Part shown: piece after piece, positions 48,456 through 59,459 of the stretch
Layout of the letters: every line of letters starts with the position of its first letter
Numbering within the stretch: position 1 is the first letter of the stretch
NCBI RefSeq assembly: GCF_003544875.1
Contig: NZ_CP032093.1
Span: 2,170,001 to 2,234,000 of the forward strand
Direction: 5' to 3'
Length of the DNA: 64,000 nucleotides
Source of the DNA: Vibrio alfacsensis
Lineage (GTDB): Bacteria > Pseudomonadota > Gammaproteobacteria > Enterobacterales > Vibrionaceae
Made by a program: the position numbers and the translations under genes
The notes under the pieces: model-generated
Seen by the model: only the letters and a program-made list of their open reading frames with translations
Database searches by the model: none
What the model was told of the DNA's origin: nothing

Positions 48456-51400
48456 TTAGTGAATCAACGTCTTTAGGTTGTCGTAGCTATCGACAACACT
48501 GTACTTCACTTTCTTGTCTGCAAACTTCTCATTAACGGTGGCGAAGAACTTATTAGCACAGTCAATCTTAGCTTGCTCAGCCCCCTTAAGTTGTAATGAC
48601 TGCATAGAGCCTTTCGTTTCAGCAACGAAGTAAACATGTTTTACCGCACCTTCTTGGAAAGCAATTGCCCAGTCAGGGTTGTAGTTGCCTAAAGGCGTTG
48701 GAATGAAAAAACCATTCGGCAGCTTGGCATAAACACTTACTTCGGTCTGTGTATCCAGCTCTTCAACAAACTTTCGTTCAGTCTTGGAATCGGTTACTAC
48801 ATAGTCGTAGATATGGCGCTTCAGCTTGTCGCCGGCATTAGAAAAGTCCTGCGAACTGTTGGCATCGAAGATGCTGCTATCAAATTTATCTTCGATGGTG
48901 TCGTAAGCCAAGTGCTCGATTACCATCGTCGCTTTTTGCTCATTGATAAGCATCGCAGCCTTGGCAATGAAGTCTTCTGGGTTGTTTTTGAACTGCTCAA
49001 ACACATGACTACCGATACCACGCAAAATATCGGCAACGGTGCTGCGTTTGAGTTTAGTTAGCTCAGAAACTTTACCTAACAGGTCGTATTTTACGCCAGA
49101 CTGTACTGATGAATGATAATCCGGGCTTTCACTTTCCTGTACCTTGAAGCTCTGACCAGACTTGAGTTGCTCTGCATCCACCTGGTCAAGCTGCTCACCG
49201 CGAACAATATTAAAGTGCAGTTTCTCTACTCGTAGTTTTTCATCCAATACAGGGATAGCTTTCTTCACTAGCTCAGAGGAATCAAATTCTACATTGAAGA
49301 TAGCCTTGTGGTTGATGCGAGCCCAAAGCTCCTGAAATTCCTTCTTGTCGAAGTTCGCATTCAGTTGATTACGCTTGGCTTTACGATCATCTTCGATCTC
49401 TGGCAATTGCGCATCTGAGTATACCGAATCAACAAGCTTAAAAATCTGCTCAGCATAAGGCTGCAACGTATCAGGCAGAGGGCTAAGCTGTTCATCACGT
49501 TTTGCTTGATGATAAGCCTCACTAATACGGTCTTTGTCATCGGTGTAATCATTTTTAAGCAAATAACGATACAGCTGCTTCGCCATCTCCGATGTTACTT
49601 CGATATCACCCTCAGACGTTGTGAGTACCTTGCCTGTGAAGAACTTTTCGTCTGCCACTTTTGGTCTTGCTGAAAGTGAGGCTCTGATATCTTTTTGTAG
49701 TGCACCAACAAAGTCTTTGTAGCTTTCGCTGGCAACAACCGTTAGGCGGTTAATATCATGAACAATCGAAGGATGATCAATACGCTCACCATCTTGGTTA
49801 ACCGCCAAACGCAAGCCTCGACCAACCTCTTGGCGACGAGAGATAGTGTTATCACTGTGCTTCAAAGTACAAATCACGAATACATTGGGGTTATCCCAAC
49901 CTTCACGTAATGCAGAGTGCGAGAAAATGAAGCGTGTAGGTTCATCAAAGCTCAGCAGACGCTCTTTGTCTTTCAAAATAAGCTCGTAAGCAGCGACAGC
50001 GTTCTCATCGTTAGCCAAGCCGGCATCATCGCCTCTTGTTTTATACTTAGGGTCGATTAAACGCTTGGACTTCTTGTCGATAGAGAAATAACCATTGTGC
50101 GTTTGCGCGGTATCAATACGACGCAGGTACTCGCGATACTTACCTTCCGTTGGCATGTATTCGTTCAGCAAGGCTTGGTATTCTTCTTCAAAGATACGTG
50201 CATACTCACCCTTTTCGTCAGGTTGGTCATAGTCACGATACTTCGCTACCTCATCGATAAAGAACAAACTAAGAACCTTTATTCCTTTATCGAAAAGGCG
50301 TATTTCTTTGTCGAAGTGTGCTTTTACCGCTTCACGAATTTGCATTCGACGCATGGCCGATTCGTTCACATCACCAACAGCGTCACCCACCGTTAGCTCA
50401 ACACCATTGAGGAAACTAACCGTGTCGGTCACAGCATTGATGTCTGAAATCACAAAGTTATCTTTATACTGCTCAAGGCCGTCAGAAAAGTCATACAGAT
50501 TGTCGCCTTTACCTAACTTCCGGACGATGCGTTTGATGCTGCCAGATTTTAATTTTTGCTCAAACTCTATCCTTGCTACTGGCGGTTTGCTCGGTGAGAT
50601 TTCGATGTTCTCTAGATATAGGTAAGCATTGGTTCCAGCTAAACCCTTGGTGGTGATACCACGAACGCTAATCTTCTTAACCAGCTTTTGGTTGTAGGCA
50701 TCTACTGCGTCAAGTCGGAACACTTTGTTACGCTCTACCTTATGCGTGGCCGAATAGCGCAATATAAACAAAGGATTGAACTCTGCTAGCGATTCAAGAG
50801 TATTCTTACCCTCCATCTTTTGCGGCTCATCCATGATCATAATTGGACGGTTCGCTTTAATCACATCAATCGGGCGGCGGCTTTGGAAGTCATCCAGTTC
50901 TTCATAGATCCGACGTGCGTCTTTGCCACGAGCATTAAATGCCTGGACATTAATCACCATGACGTTGATACCACCATCGGAAGAAAAACTTTCCAGTTGA
51001 TGTAACTGCTTGGAGTTATATATAAAGAATCGTGCTCGCTTTCCGTAGTCTTCCAAGAAGTGCTCAGCAGTGATCTCCAGTGATTTATGTACGCCTTCTC
51101 GAATAGCGATGCTAGGTACAACGATGATGAACTTACTCCAACCATATTGCTTGTTTAGCTCGAAAATCGACTTTACAAAGCAGTAGGTCTTACCTGTACC
51201 AGTCTCCATCTCGATATCAAAGTTCAGCTTACAAGCAGGTGTTGATATTAGGGCAGACGACTGAGGCAGGTTCTGGTGACGCTGAACCTGCTGCACATTC
51301 GTAAGAAGCTGCTGCTCAGTCAATTGAATATCAGCGTTTTTAAAGCCCGCATCATCCTGATCTAGTTGGCCTGAATGCCCTTTTGCCACAGAACCAGGGT

Positions 51401-51509
51401 CAATACGATAACGGGTGGCGGAATCATTTGGTAACTGACCTTTAAAACAGTCGACAATCGCCTGAACGGATGCAGCCTGATAGATCTGGTGTTTAAACTT
51501 AAGCTTCAT
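48456..51509 (-). CDS. Type III restriction enzyme subunit Res
   Basis: A 1017-residue ATP-dependent helicase-nuclease. Walker [11 protein letters not shown] is at about 102-111, DEPQKM (motif II, DExH-like) near 226, and [14 protein letters not shown] (motif VI) near 560-575. The C-terminal PD-(D/E)xK nuclease shows NPDWAIAF ... YFVAETKG near 960-985. Res cuts after two Mod-Res complexes meet on unmethylated head-to-head sites. It is the last gene of the operon, 8 bases after Mod. Complete, with no frame break, so the nuclease arm looks active. Confidence 0.9.
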   Translation of the reverse strand: MKLKFKHQIYQAASVQAIVDCFKGQLPNDSATRYRIDPGSVAKGHSGQLDQDDAGFKNADIQLTEQQLLTNVQQVQRHQNLPQSSALISTPACKLNFDIEMETGTGKTYCFVKSIFELNKQYGWSKFIIVVPSIAIREGVHKSLEITAEHFLEDYGKRARFFIYNSKQLHQLESFSSDGGINVMVINVQAFNARGKDARRIYEELDDFQSRRPIDVIKANRPIMIMDEPQKMEGKNTLESLAEFNPLFILRYSATHKVERNKVFRLDAVDAYNQKLVKKISVRGITTKGLAGTNAYLYLENIEISPSKPPVARIEFEQKLKSGSIKRIVRKLGKGDNLYDFSDGLEQYKDNFVISDINAVTDTVSFLNGVELTVGDAVGDVNESAMRRMQIREAVKAHFDKEIRLFDKGIKVLSLFFIDEVAKYRDYDQPDEKGEYARIFEEEYQALLNEYMPTEGKYREYLRRIDTAQTHNGYFSIDKKSKRLIDPKYKTRGDDAGLANDENAVAAYELILKDKERLLSFDEPTRFIFSHSALREGWDNPNVFVICTLKHSDNTISRRQEVGRGLRLAVNQDGERIDHPSIVHDINRLTVVASESYKDFVGALQKDIRASLSARPKVADEKFFTGKVLTTSEGDIEVTSEMAKQLYRYLLKNDYTDDKDRISEAYHQAKRDEQLSPLPDTLQPYAEQIFKLVDSVYSDAQLPEIEDDRKAKRNQLNANFDKKEFQELWARINHKAIFNVEFDSSELVKKAIPVLDEKLRVEKLHFNIVRGEQLDQVDAEQLKSGQSFKVQESESPDYHSSVQSGVKYDLLGKVSELTKLKRSTVADILRGIGSHVFEQFKNNPEDFIAKAAMLINEQKATMVIEHLAYDTIEDKFDSSIFDANSSQDFSNAGDKLKRHIYDYVVTDSKTERKFVEELDTQTEVSVYAKLPNGFFIPTPLGNYNPDWAIAFQEGAVKHVYFVAETKGSMQSLQLKGAEQAKIDCANKFFATVNEKFADKKVKYSVVDSYDNLKTLIH

Positions 51510-51517
51510 ACCGCCCC

Positions 51518-53455
51518 CTAAATTGACTTCACGTCAGTGGTTGGCGACAGTTGCTTGAGCACCTGTTCAACGTTGATCTTCGTGCTGTCAGAAGCAAAAC
51601 CAGCATCACGGAATACCAATCGCATAGGCTCAAACTCAGCCAGTTGTTTAACAAAAGATTCGGTGATGTTGCCGCTCTTGTCGAAACAAGCGACCAGTGC
51701 ATTATCCGCGACAAAGAACACTTTGTTGCCATCGATAGTTTCACAGCGGATAGGCAGAGTCAGGTCTACGCCCCAGTCCAGCATCACCTGGAACAGTAAG
51801 TCTTCTTCGGTACGATCTTCTTTGACGTTATCTACCTGAGCAAAGAGGTCTGCTTGGGAAATAGCTTCTGGATTGTAATAAACCTCGGCCATATTTGAAC
51901 TATCAACTCTAAGGGATCTAAAGCCAACATCAATAATACTTTTGCATGTCCCGTCCTCCAGAATTTTCTGTCCTGCTCGCTTAATACGTTCTTTTGCAAT
52001 ATCCGCAATATGAGAGAACTCTGAATTAAAAACTTCTGACTTCTCATTGAGCTTCTCTGGGAGCTGTACGGCAATCCATTTTATGTTTAGATTTTTTTCG
52101 TAATTAAAGTCCATGATTGCATGTGCACATGTACCTGAACCAGCAAAAAAATCTAATACAATGTCACCATTTTTTACTGCATGCTCTAGACAATACTTTA
52201 TTAAACCTATCGGCTTAGGAGTATCAAATACTTTCTCGTTAAACAAACTCTTTAGTTCAAGAGTTCCTGCTTCGTTTGCAAACTCACTTCCCATCCAGAT
52301 AGACTTTGGCTTAATTCGTTTTTCACCATCGATCCCCTCAGCATAATCGATTTGAAAAATGTCATACCTTCCTTCTGCCCCTACTTTTCTGCAAGTTAGC
52401 TCTCGGATGCGATCTTTTGAAGTTTCAATACCCCATCTCCATCGTCCTTCTTCACCATCAGAAAGGTATGGTAGGACTTTCTGTGAAAAAACTTCTGTTT
52501 CCTCTACTGAAACTTCTAGTGTCTCTGGGTTAACAAAAAATGGGTAAAACATATTTGGTCGATCGGAACGACGCGCACTGTTACCCCTTTTTCTGAGTCC
52601 TTGGAGTCTATATTTTTGACCTCGGCTATCAGTTTCTTTGTAATCTTTTAGGTATTCAGCAGGCAATGGAACTCCATAGCTAATGAAGTTTGTTTTCTTA
52701 TAGACTACAAGATTGTTATGTGCTGTAGCATAATATTTATCGTCGCTTCGCCCTTTGAGGTTACTGACAATAGTTAGAATGCCGACTCTATTTGCAACTC
52801 CAAAAACTTCATCACACACAGATATAAGGTTAGATAGCTCGTTGTCATCTATGCTGATGAATATTACGCCATCATCGCGCAACATGTTTGCTGCTAGCTT
52901 CAACCTCGAATAGATCATGCTGAGCCAATCGGAATGAAAACGTCCATTAGATTCAGTATTAGAAATTAGTCGATTTCCTTCTTCGTCTTTCTGATTTGAG
53001 CGCTCTACATAAGAATCTACATCTTCGGCAAAGTCATCTTCATAGATAAAATCATTACCCGTGTTATATGGTGGGTCGATGTAGATCATCTTGACCTTAC
53101 CCAAATACGTTTCCTGAAGTAGCTTTAACGCATCCAGGTTATCACCTTCGATGAATAGGTTCTCTGTGGTATCGAAATTCACGCTTTCTTCACGGCATGG
53201 GCGCAATGTTTTTGCGATAGGCGCATTGGCCGTTAACAGTGCTTCGCGCTTACCTGGCCAATTTAGTTGGTAGCGTTCTTGTGGACCCTCAACAATATTG
53301 CGTGATAGCTCTTGCTTTAGCTGGTCAAAATCAATGGCCTTGCGCAGTTTGCCATCTTCACCTTTGGCTTCAGTGATGCAGTTAGGAAAGAGCTGTGCCA
53401 ACTTGTCGATGTTTTGATCGACTAAGTTAGAGCTGTGCATTTTCAGTTTGTCCAT
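51518..53455 (-). CDS. Type III DNA methyltransferase subunit Mod
   Basis: A 645-residue N6-adenine methyltransferase of the beta class. Motif [12 protein letters not shown] is at about 127-136 and motif [13 protein letters not shown] comes later, near 437-448. The central region between them, which holds the target recognition domain, is unlike its flanks, as expected. Mod alone modifies; with Res it recognises the asymmetric site. I see no simple-sequence tract in it, so no phase variation is evident. It starts 85 bases after the DUF4391 gene, the largest gap in the operon. Confidence 0.9.
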   Translation of the reverse strand: MDKLKMHSSNLVDQNIDKLAQLFPNCITEAKGEDGKLRKAIDFDQLKQELSRNIVEGPQERYQLNWPGKREALLTANAPIAKTLRPCREESVNFDTTENLFIEGDNLDALKLLQETYLGKVKMIYIDPPYNTGNDFIYEDDFAEDVDSYVERSNQKDEEGNRLISNTESNGRFHSDWLSMIYSRLKLAANMLRDDGVIFISIDDNELSNLISVCDEVFGVANRVGILTIVSNLKGRSDDKYYATAHNNLVVYKKTNFISYGVPLPAEYLKDYKETDSRGQKYRLQGLRKRGNSARRSDRPNMFYPFFVNPETLEVSVEETEVFSQKVLPYLSDGEEGRWRWGIETSKDRIRELTCRKVGAEGRYDIFQIDYAEGIDGEKRIKPKSIWMGSEFANEAGTLELKSLFNEKVFDTPKPIGLIKYCLEHAVKNGDIVLDFFAGSGTCAHAIMDFNYEKNLNIKWIAVQLPEKLNEKSEVFNSEFSHIADIAKERIKRAGQKILEDGTCKSIIDVGFRSLRVDSSNMAEVYYNPEAISQADLFAQVDNVKEDRTEEDLLFQVMLDWGVDLTLPIRCETIDGNKVFFVADNALVACFDKSGNITESFVKQLAEFEPMRLVFRDAGFASDSTKINVEQVLKQLSPTTDVKSI

Positions 53456-53540
53456 CGATAGATTCTCTGCTGTTTATTCGTTAATAATTCAATTCGACAA
53501 AAAGTCTTGAGTCACTCTATAGGCAGTGGTTGCCTATGCC

Positions 53541-54296
53541 TTAAATGTCTTGAAGTGATCGAATTTGTTGTTTCAACTGGTTGATCTGGCTGTTCATTTC
53601 AACCTTGCGATTAAATTGTTTCTCTTTACGTTGCTTGCCTTGTAACTGGGTCAGCTTTCCATTTAAGACGCTGAGCTCACTAATGCGGTTAAGTTGCTCA
53701 TCTATTTTCTCTCTAGGCCTCGCTGGAACAGGCAGCAAGCTACGTAGCAACTCGGTATAGAGGCTGACCATATTCAGGACAACGGGTAGCTTTTGTGTTG
53801 CCTCAGTGCCGGATTCCTCCACCGGTACCGTCGTCCACTCAGAGCTGAAATAGTCCTGAACGACCATCATGTCTGTATCACGTTTATTGGCTCGTTTGTA
53901 TGCCATTACACATCGCAGTTGTGGCCGCCTTTCATTGGCATTGAAAATGCGATAAAAAATATTGGACGGAATAGCTTTATCCAAGGTTTCCAGCACTTGC
54001 CTATCTAACGCATCACAATCAGCTTTAAGTTGAATGTCAAAGACCTGTATCTCAGGTACATCCCCATTTGCAGCGACGTTAAGCGTGTCGGCTGAGAGCT
54101 TGTAGCGCCAAGTGATGTGTTCCACCTGACTAACAAACAGCTGTCTAACCGCATGCGTAGGGCTGGCTTGTTGATAGATGGTCTCTTTAGGAATTTTTTG
54201 CCCCTGCTTTTTACCATACTGATCGGGTACGCCTAATGCTGCCGTTTCAGGAAACTGAAAAGGAATGAATGGCTGAACTTGTTCTGAATCTACCAT
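53541..54296 (-). CDS. DUF4391 domain-containing protein
   Basis: A 251-residue protein. It has the pattern IPFQFPETAALG, a basic segment, VEHITWRYKLSADTLNVA, and a run through FDIQLKADCDALDRQVLETL and IPSNIFYRIF. It has a C-terminal coiled coil (LNRISELSVLNGKLTQLQGK and beyond). This fits DUF4391, a family found beside helicases and type III restriction genes, with no activity known to me. It starts 6 bases after the helicase gene, so the two are probably made together. It might act as an adaptor between the helicase and Mod-Res, which is inference. Confidence 0.75.
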   Translation of the reverse strand: MVDSEQVQPFIPFQFPETAALGVPDQYGKKQGQKIPKETIYQQASPTHAVRQLFVSQVEHITWRYKLSADTLNVAANGDVPEIQVFDIQLKADCDALDRQVLETLDKAIPSNIFYRIFNANERRPQLRCVMAYKRANKRDTDMMVVQDYFSSEWTTVPVEESGTEATQKLPVVLNMVSLYTELLRSLLPVPARPREKIDEQLNRISELSVLNGKLTQLQGKQRKEKQFNRKVEMNSQINQLKQQIRSLQDI

Positions 54297-54302
54297 AATG
54301 GC

Positions 54303-57300
54303 TTAAGCTTCCTTAACCACGATAAAGTTAATCAACTCGAAATCCTCTAAACCTGATATTTCAGCCGTCAACGCCGTAGTTGTGACACCACCAAACAAGC
54401 TGTTGATATCACTGGATTGTTTTACCTCCACCATAGAACTGATTGCTTGATCAAGCAGATTTGAATAAGTGTTCATATTACGACCATCCTGAGTGGCCTT
54501 GTTAAAGCTTTCACAAGTCTTTGCCGACGGTTCATGCTTACCTTTACAAGCCGCACGAACACGATCTAGCAATGGCTTAACTTGCATGTGATTAATTACC
54601 ACCTCACCAGTTTCTGCCATATAGATTAGGTAATATGGGTGCAAACGGTTTTGTTGATTGATATTAACGCTGTGATTACGGTTTCGAAGCGCAAAGATGA
54701 CACCGGGCACTAACCCTTTATCTGGTTCTGCCGCCACAACAGCATGCATACCATTTGGTGCTGTACGGATTTCACCGTTGACCTTGATATAGTTAAGCAA
54801 ATCCATCCGGAATTCATTCAATCCCAAATCAGTAATCGACACACCGGTTTTGACATCCTCTAGATCAATCACCTCTTCCTGTAGACGCGCTAATTGCTCC
54901 TTACGGTAGGCGACATCATTTGCTTGCGCCGAGAGCACGTTGTCATCACCAGTAGCTGTGATGTCTGAAATCACCATACGATTTTCAACCCGCTCTTTGA
55001 GGTTGATGTATTCGTCCAAACTAATGTCAGGCCAATAGTTAACCAATTGGATAGCTTTGTTGTTTGAGCCTATGCGGTCAACCCGACCAAAGCGCTGAAT
55101 AATCCTCACTGGGTTCCAGTGAATATCGTAGTTGATCAAGTAATCACAATCCTGAAGGTTCTGACCTTCCGAAATGCAGTCGGTACCAATGAGTACATCC
55201 AGTTCAGCGGGTTCGCTTGGCAATATTTGAGCTTTCTCTTTTGAGCGTGGCGAGAACAAAGTGAGCAGACTCTGGAAGTCGTAGCTTTTGCCAATCGTTG
55301 ATTTAGGTGAACTGCTGCCAGTGACTTTACCTGTATGCACCTGGAACTGATGATGAAACTCAGAGGCTAGATTGTCATAAAGGTAATCAGCGGTATCAGC
55401 AAACGCGGTAAAAATCAGTACTTTTCTGTTACCTGGATTTAGTGGTGAATCCCATTTATTCAAAATGTGCTGCTTAAGATGTTGCAACTTGGCATCATGC
55501 TCAGGGGACAACTTTTGCATCTCAATAACTAAATCATTGATAAGCTCCAAATCGACTTTTAGATGGTGTTCCCAAGAAGGCAAATCCAGATCTGCGAGGT
55601 TAATTTTACTTTACCACCAGTAGAAAAAACCTCTTCAAAATCGACTACATCTTCATCCCAATCAGCACTAGCAAATTCGTCAGCACGATCTTCATAGCCA
55701 ACATCCAGTCCGCTACTTTTGAATGCTGTAATATTGCTTAACGCGTTTTCTAGTGTAGATTGAAGCCCTTGTAAGGTTAATCGGAAAGCATGCACTGAAC
55801 TTTCCAAACGTTTGAGCAAATTTATAGTCATCAACCGCTGTAATGCTTTTTCGCGATCGGCCTGACGCAAAGTGCCTTTACCACGTACATTGGTGTCGTA
55901 CATCTCTTCATATTTCGCAAGGCGGCTAGGCAATATGTAACTAACTGGGGCGTATACAGCCATCTTCAACTTAGATAATTGCTCAAAGATCTGGTTGAAG
56001 TTTATGACATCCGTACGTGATGTTAATGGCGGATGAAATGATTTAGGTTTCATCCGTTCTGGGAAATGCCCAATGTCCGCTGTGTCGTAAAATGTTTGTA
56101 TGTGTTTACGAGATCGTGCAATGGTGACGCTATCGAGCAGCTGGAAAAAATCAAAATCTAAAGTATCCAGCAGAGCCGCGGCTGTGCGATCTTCTGGCGA
56201 TAAATCGACCCAAGCATTAAATGATTTTTGGGCGCGTTTAAAGATCTCTTCAATGCTGTACTGGGTTCCAACTTGCTCACGCAATACATGTGACTCACCT
56301 TCATAAGCTAATGCTAATTGGTTACGAAGATCGGCAAATTTATTGTTTACAGGTGTAGCTGACAACATAAGAACCTTAGTTTTCACGCCCGCACGAATCA
56401 CCTTGTTCATCAGCGCCTGATAACGAGTTTCTTTGTCTTTGAAAACTTGATTATTGCGGAAGTTATGGGACTCATCGATGACGACAAGATCATAATTTCC
56501 CCAGTTAACCCGATCCATTGGTATACCAAAGGATTCACCACGGGTGCGCTGGAGATCGGTATGACAAAGAACATCGAAGTTAAAACGATCTTTGACAAAC
56601 GGATTAGTCGTGAGATTGCGGTTGTAGTTTAGCCAGTTTTCGGCCAGCTTTTTCGGGCATAGCACTAACACTGATTTGTTTCGCAGCTCATAGTATTTCA
56701 CAACGGCCAGCGCAGTGAATGTTTTACCTAGACCAACGCTATCAGCGAGGATGCAACCATTAAAGGTCTCCAGCTTGTTGATAATCCCCGTAGCGGCATC
56801 ACGCTGATAGTTAAACAGCTTGTTCCAGATCAGGCTGTCTTGGTAACCCGTTTTGTCATTAGGCAAGACATCGTCACTAATATCTTCCAGAAACTCACTG
56901 AAAATGTTGTAAAGCAACTGGAAGTAGATGCGTTCTGGAGAATTTTCCTTGTAGACCGTTGAAATGTGATTGACCAACCGATCAGTAACATCTTGAACTT
57001 TTTCTCTGTCGTTCCAAAGTTGCTCGAACATACCAAGGAACACAGAAGAAGTTGCTGGCTCGTCCATGCAAGTAACAATGTTGGATACTGCATTACCCTT
57101 TTGATAGCCCAGATCGACAGCTGAAAAACCATGTAATGGCTGATAAACCGTTTGAGATTTAGGCGACTCTACGGCAGCCAGCTGCTGCATTGGTGCTCCC
57201 GTTGTGTTGGATCGAAACACGGCTTTACGTCGAATCCAATCGGCACACTCTCGAGCAATTGCTTTCTGAGTCAGCTTATTTTTAAGTTGGATCTCAAACT

Positions 57301-57568
57301 CCGTACCGTAGAAGCTACGCTCTCGTTGCTCTTTTGGAATATGGAACTCACGCTTTTCTTTTCTTAGCTTGTCCGATACTTCAGACTCTATAAAGGTTGG
57401 CGCGGTAAAGACAAACTCCAGCGACTCAATCTGCTCTAATTCTTCTTTGAGTGCTTCATAGGCGTAGATCGAGAAACAAGATGCCGCAATCTTAAGCTTC
57501 GCTCCTGAGTGCAAAGTGTGCTTAAGATCGTCGCCCAGTAGATCATTGATGTTGTCGATTATGCGCAT
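54303..57568 (-). pseudogene. PLD-like / SNF2-type helicase of the restriction operon (one frameshift)
   Basis: One frame from 57568 has an N-terminal phospholipase D-like region (KLKIAASCFSIYAYEAL, about 24-40) and the SNF2 ATPase with Walker A ILADSVGLGKTFTA near 273-286 and VIDESHNFRNN. It reads to GGKVK. Adding one A (leftward strand) at the four-base run 55604-55607 continues INLADLDLPSWEHHLKVD into the second RecA lobe, with IGTDCISEGQNLQDCDYLIN and IQRFGRVDRIGSNN, to 54303. The repaired chain is about 1089 residues. Such proteins accompany DUF4391 and type III Mod-Res genes. The lesion is again in a homopolymer and may be artefact; all motifs on both sides are intact. Confidence 0.78.
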
Positions 57569-58077
57569 TCGCTATCTCCAAAAGTTTGCTGCCAACGGAC
57601 AAATGCTGGACGATGGCGATCTGTCCACTGGGAACAGATCACATAAGAGCAGCCATCACGCTGAGCTATTTTGGAGGTTGAATAGCGATTTCTGCCTTTT
57701 GCATCTTTAACGGCAAGTCTTACGTCTTCTGGGCGCGAAGACTTGGCTAGCTTGAGTACAGGGAATGAGAGACCGAACGTAGTTTGGCAATACGTCAGTT
57801 GAGTCAGGTTGTTGATCTCTGAAAATGGTAGTTTTTGCTCAACCAGATGCTGGATAGCTTCAGTTATTTCAGCGTTGGAGATCCGCGCTGCTTCCTGTGC
57901 TGTGTACCTAGAATCCCCTTCCAGAGCTACCGGAAATGGGAAACCTTGAGCCTGAATAGCCTTTGTCAGGAATACATTTATTGCGATCTCAATAGGCAGG
58001 CCGAGCTCGACGAAAATCTCAGACGCTTTTTCAAGTAGCTCAGGGTCTATCTGCGCTTTCATAAGTTTGCTATCCAT
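57559..58077 (-). CDS. RelB/DinJ-like N-terminal domain protein, first gene of restriction operon
   Basis: A 172-residue protein. The first 60 residues (AQIDPELLEKASEIFVELGL, then IEIAINVFLTKAIQAQGFPF) are the ribbon-helix-helix DNA-binding domain of RelB/DinJ antitoxins. The rest, with LTYCQTTFGLSFPVLKLAK and GRNRYSTSKIAQRDGCSYVI, is an extra domain I cannot name. No RelE-like toxin follows; the next gene is the helicase, overlapping by 10 bases. The start is ATG 58077 or 58062. An inverted repeat ATACAA-N10-TTGTAT covers the start, so it may repress its own operon. Confidence 0.7.
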   Translation of the reverse strand: MDSKLMKAQIDPELLEKASEIFVELGLPIEIAINVFLTKAIQAQGFPFPVALEGDSRYTAQEAARISNAEITEAIQHLVEQKLPFSEINNLTQLTYCQTTFGLSFPVLKLAKSSRPEDVRLAVKDAKGRNRYSTSKIAQRDGCSYVICSQWTDRHRPAFVRWQQTFGDSECA

Positions 58078-58097
58078 ACAATTTGTAATTTTTGTAT
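58076..58097. promoter_or_regulatory. Inverted repeat over the start of the restriction operon
   Basis: ATACAA and TTGTAT are separated by 10 bases and overlap the ATG of the RelB-like gene. RHH antitoxins often bind such repeats in their own promoters. Binding here is inferred. Confidence 0.4.
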
Positions 58098-58440
58098 ATT
58101 AGCAAGTAATTACCCTAAGAACGATAAAAGTATGCACTGAATTGCGTCATTCTTTCATCAACGGATGCTTTTCGACCAGCCTTATGTGATTCAGATAATT
58201 TTTAGTAAGGAAAGTGCATATTAACTGTATATGAGTGAGTGTTTTCTCTGACTGATAAAGGGGCATAAACATGCCAGAACAGATCGACGGACACGAGTAT
58301 GGACATTCGAGTCGCGTTCGAATATGAACTAACTTTTGTCACTCTAGAGTAGAGAATTTTTTGATTTTATCAGGGTTGCTTGTAGGCGATTGGACGATGG
58401 AACATATCAAGTGTCTGTCGCCCTCTCAGATGGCTGGGAT
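58098..58440. other. Gap upstream of the restriction operon
   Basis: It holds the operon promoter region. I see no gene, RNA or strong repeat in it. Confidence 0.4.
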
Positions 58441-58441
58441 G

Positions 58442-58738
58442 CTATGATAGAATGCCCAATTTAATAGCGCTAAAGCGTGAGCCTTTTATGACAGACTTCC
58501 CGATCATCAAAGTGCCGTGCTTTAGGAGAAAATCACGCGGAATTTCGCAACGGTCAATTACAATATTTAGGCATTGATTACAAGTAACTCGCCAGCGACT
58601 CAAAACTAGATTCTCATTGGACGCTATGATAGTTAGCAAAAACTCGGCTTTAAGCTCCTGTAGAGTAACGTTGTCGATAAGGAATTCATAAAGCCCATCC
58701 TTATCTAGTTGTGCTATTTCAGCAACTAAATTCCTCAT
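58442..58738 (-). CDS. Hypothetical small protein (98 aa)
   Basis: ATG 58738 (MRNLVAEIAQLDKDGLYEFL) has GAGG upstream at a long distance. A TTG 27 bases earlier could also start it. The chain has helical parts, two Cys in VTCNQCLNIVIDRC that could bind metal, and a basic tail. It lies alone at the right end of the island in the direction of the restriction operon. I do not recognise it. Confidence 0.45.
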   Translation of the reverse strand: MRNLVAEIAQLDKDGLYEFLIDNVTLQELKAEFLLTIIASNENLVLSRWRVTCNQCLNIVIDRCEIPRDFLLKHGTLMIGKSVIKGSRFSAIKLGILS

Positions 58739-58765
58739 AACTAATATATCCTCTAAATTCCGCAA

Positions 58766-58995
58766 ACCCCGTAATGCATTTAGTTCAACAGTTCATCATG
58801 CTATACCTAGCCCAAGTCTCTCGCCACTCATTAGACAAGTTGGCCAATTCAATGAGCCAAAAAGTGATTGTTCATAAGAATCTAGAATGCTTTAGGGAAG
58901 ATAGCTAGAACATATGATTGCTTTATCGAAATATACAATCATGTAGGGTCATACTGAACTTGAGCAAACAAACTTTGTAAAGGATGTGAATTGGA
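58766..58995. other. Right-end island spacer without genes
   Basis: No supported feature apart from AT-rich sequence. Confidence 0.35.
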
Positions 58996-59043
58996 CACTG
59001 CCCGTCTTTAACATGACGCGTGAAGCCCGAGGAGCGCGTTTAT
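58996..59043. repeat. GC-rich element, right copy
   Basis: CACTGCCCG, then a gap, GAAGCCCGAGGAGCGCGTT resembles the block at 47001-47059. The inner palindrome is degraded here. Confidence 0.4.
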
Positions 59044-59097
59044 TTATGACTACTGCATGAAGTGGTGAATTGCAGATGGTTACATTAAGCTACACGC

Positions 59098-59122
59098 TTA
59101 CTTGACTAGTAACTAGACTAGA
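59098..59122. repeat. Integrase arm-type repeat at right end
   Basis: TTACTTGACTAGT, followed by AACTAGACTAG, shares 13 bases with 37891-37903 beside the integrase. Its position 64 bases inside attR suits an arm site. Confidence 0.5.
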
Positions 59123-59140
59123 AATCGCAGAAATAAAAAA

Positions 59141-59170
59141 GGGGTCAGCAAGTGCTTACCTGCTAACCCC
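59141..59170 (-). terminator. Island-borne terminator now following tRNA-Arg
   Basis: GGGGTCAGCA pairs (one mismatch) with TGCTAACCCC and ends in six T residues on the leftward strand. It lies immediately 3' of the tRNA and replaces the original terminator at 37677-37709. Confidence 0.75.
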
Positions 59171-59173
59171 CGG

Positions 59174-59224
59174 AATAAATGGCACGCCCTATAGGATTCG
59201 AACCTATGACCACATCCTTAGAAG
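59174..59224 (-). repeat. attR: 51-bp direct repeat within tRNA-Arg
   Basis: This is identical to 37713-37763. It includes the 3' part of the complete tRNA gene, so integration left the tRNA functional. Confidence 0.92.
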
Positions 59225-59256
59225 GGACGTGCTCTATCCAGCTGAGCTAAGGGCGC
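59180..59256 (-). tRNA. tRNA-Arg (anticodon TCT)
   Basis: The leftward strand folds into a standard cloverleaf: acceptor GCGCCCT/AGGGCGT (with a terminal G-T pair), D arm GCTC/GAGC, anticodon arm CGTCC-CTTCTAA-GGATG with anticodon TCT, T arm ATAGG-TTCGAAT-CCTAT, and an encoded CCA end. It is the integration target of the island. Confidence 0.95.
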
Positions 59257-59373
59257 GCTACAGGGACAGGATTATACGAGTTCAAACGCTGAAATCAATG
59301 GGTTTTCATAACATTCTGTTCTGAATGCCTAAAAAAAGGCCACCGAAGCGATGAATGTTCAAAAACACCACAA

Positions 59374-59389
59374 AGCAAACGTTTGCGTA
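59374..59389. promoter_or_regulatory. PurR-type operator upstream of folD
   Basis: AAGCAAACGTTTGCGT matches the PurR consensus ANGCAANCGNTTNCNT at all fixed positions. It lies 71-86 bases before the folD ATG. FolD makes formyl-tetrahydrofolate for purine synthesis, so PurR control is sensible. Confidence 0.75.
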
Positions 59390-59459
59390 TGGATGTTAAA
59401 TAGATTTTCTGCGACAATGCGCCGCAAATAATTTGCCTTCTCAATTTAAAAGGAAAGTC

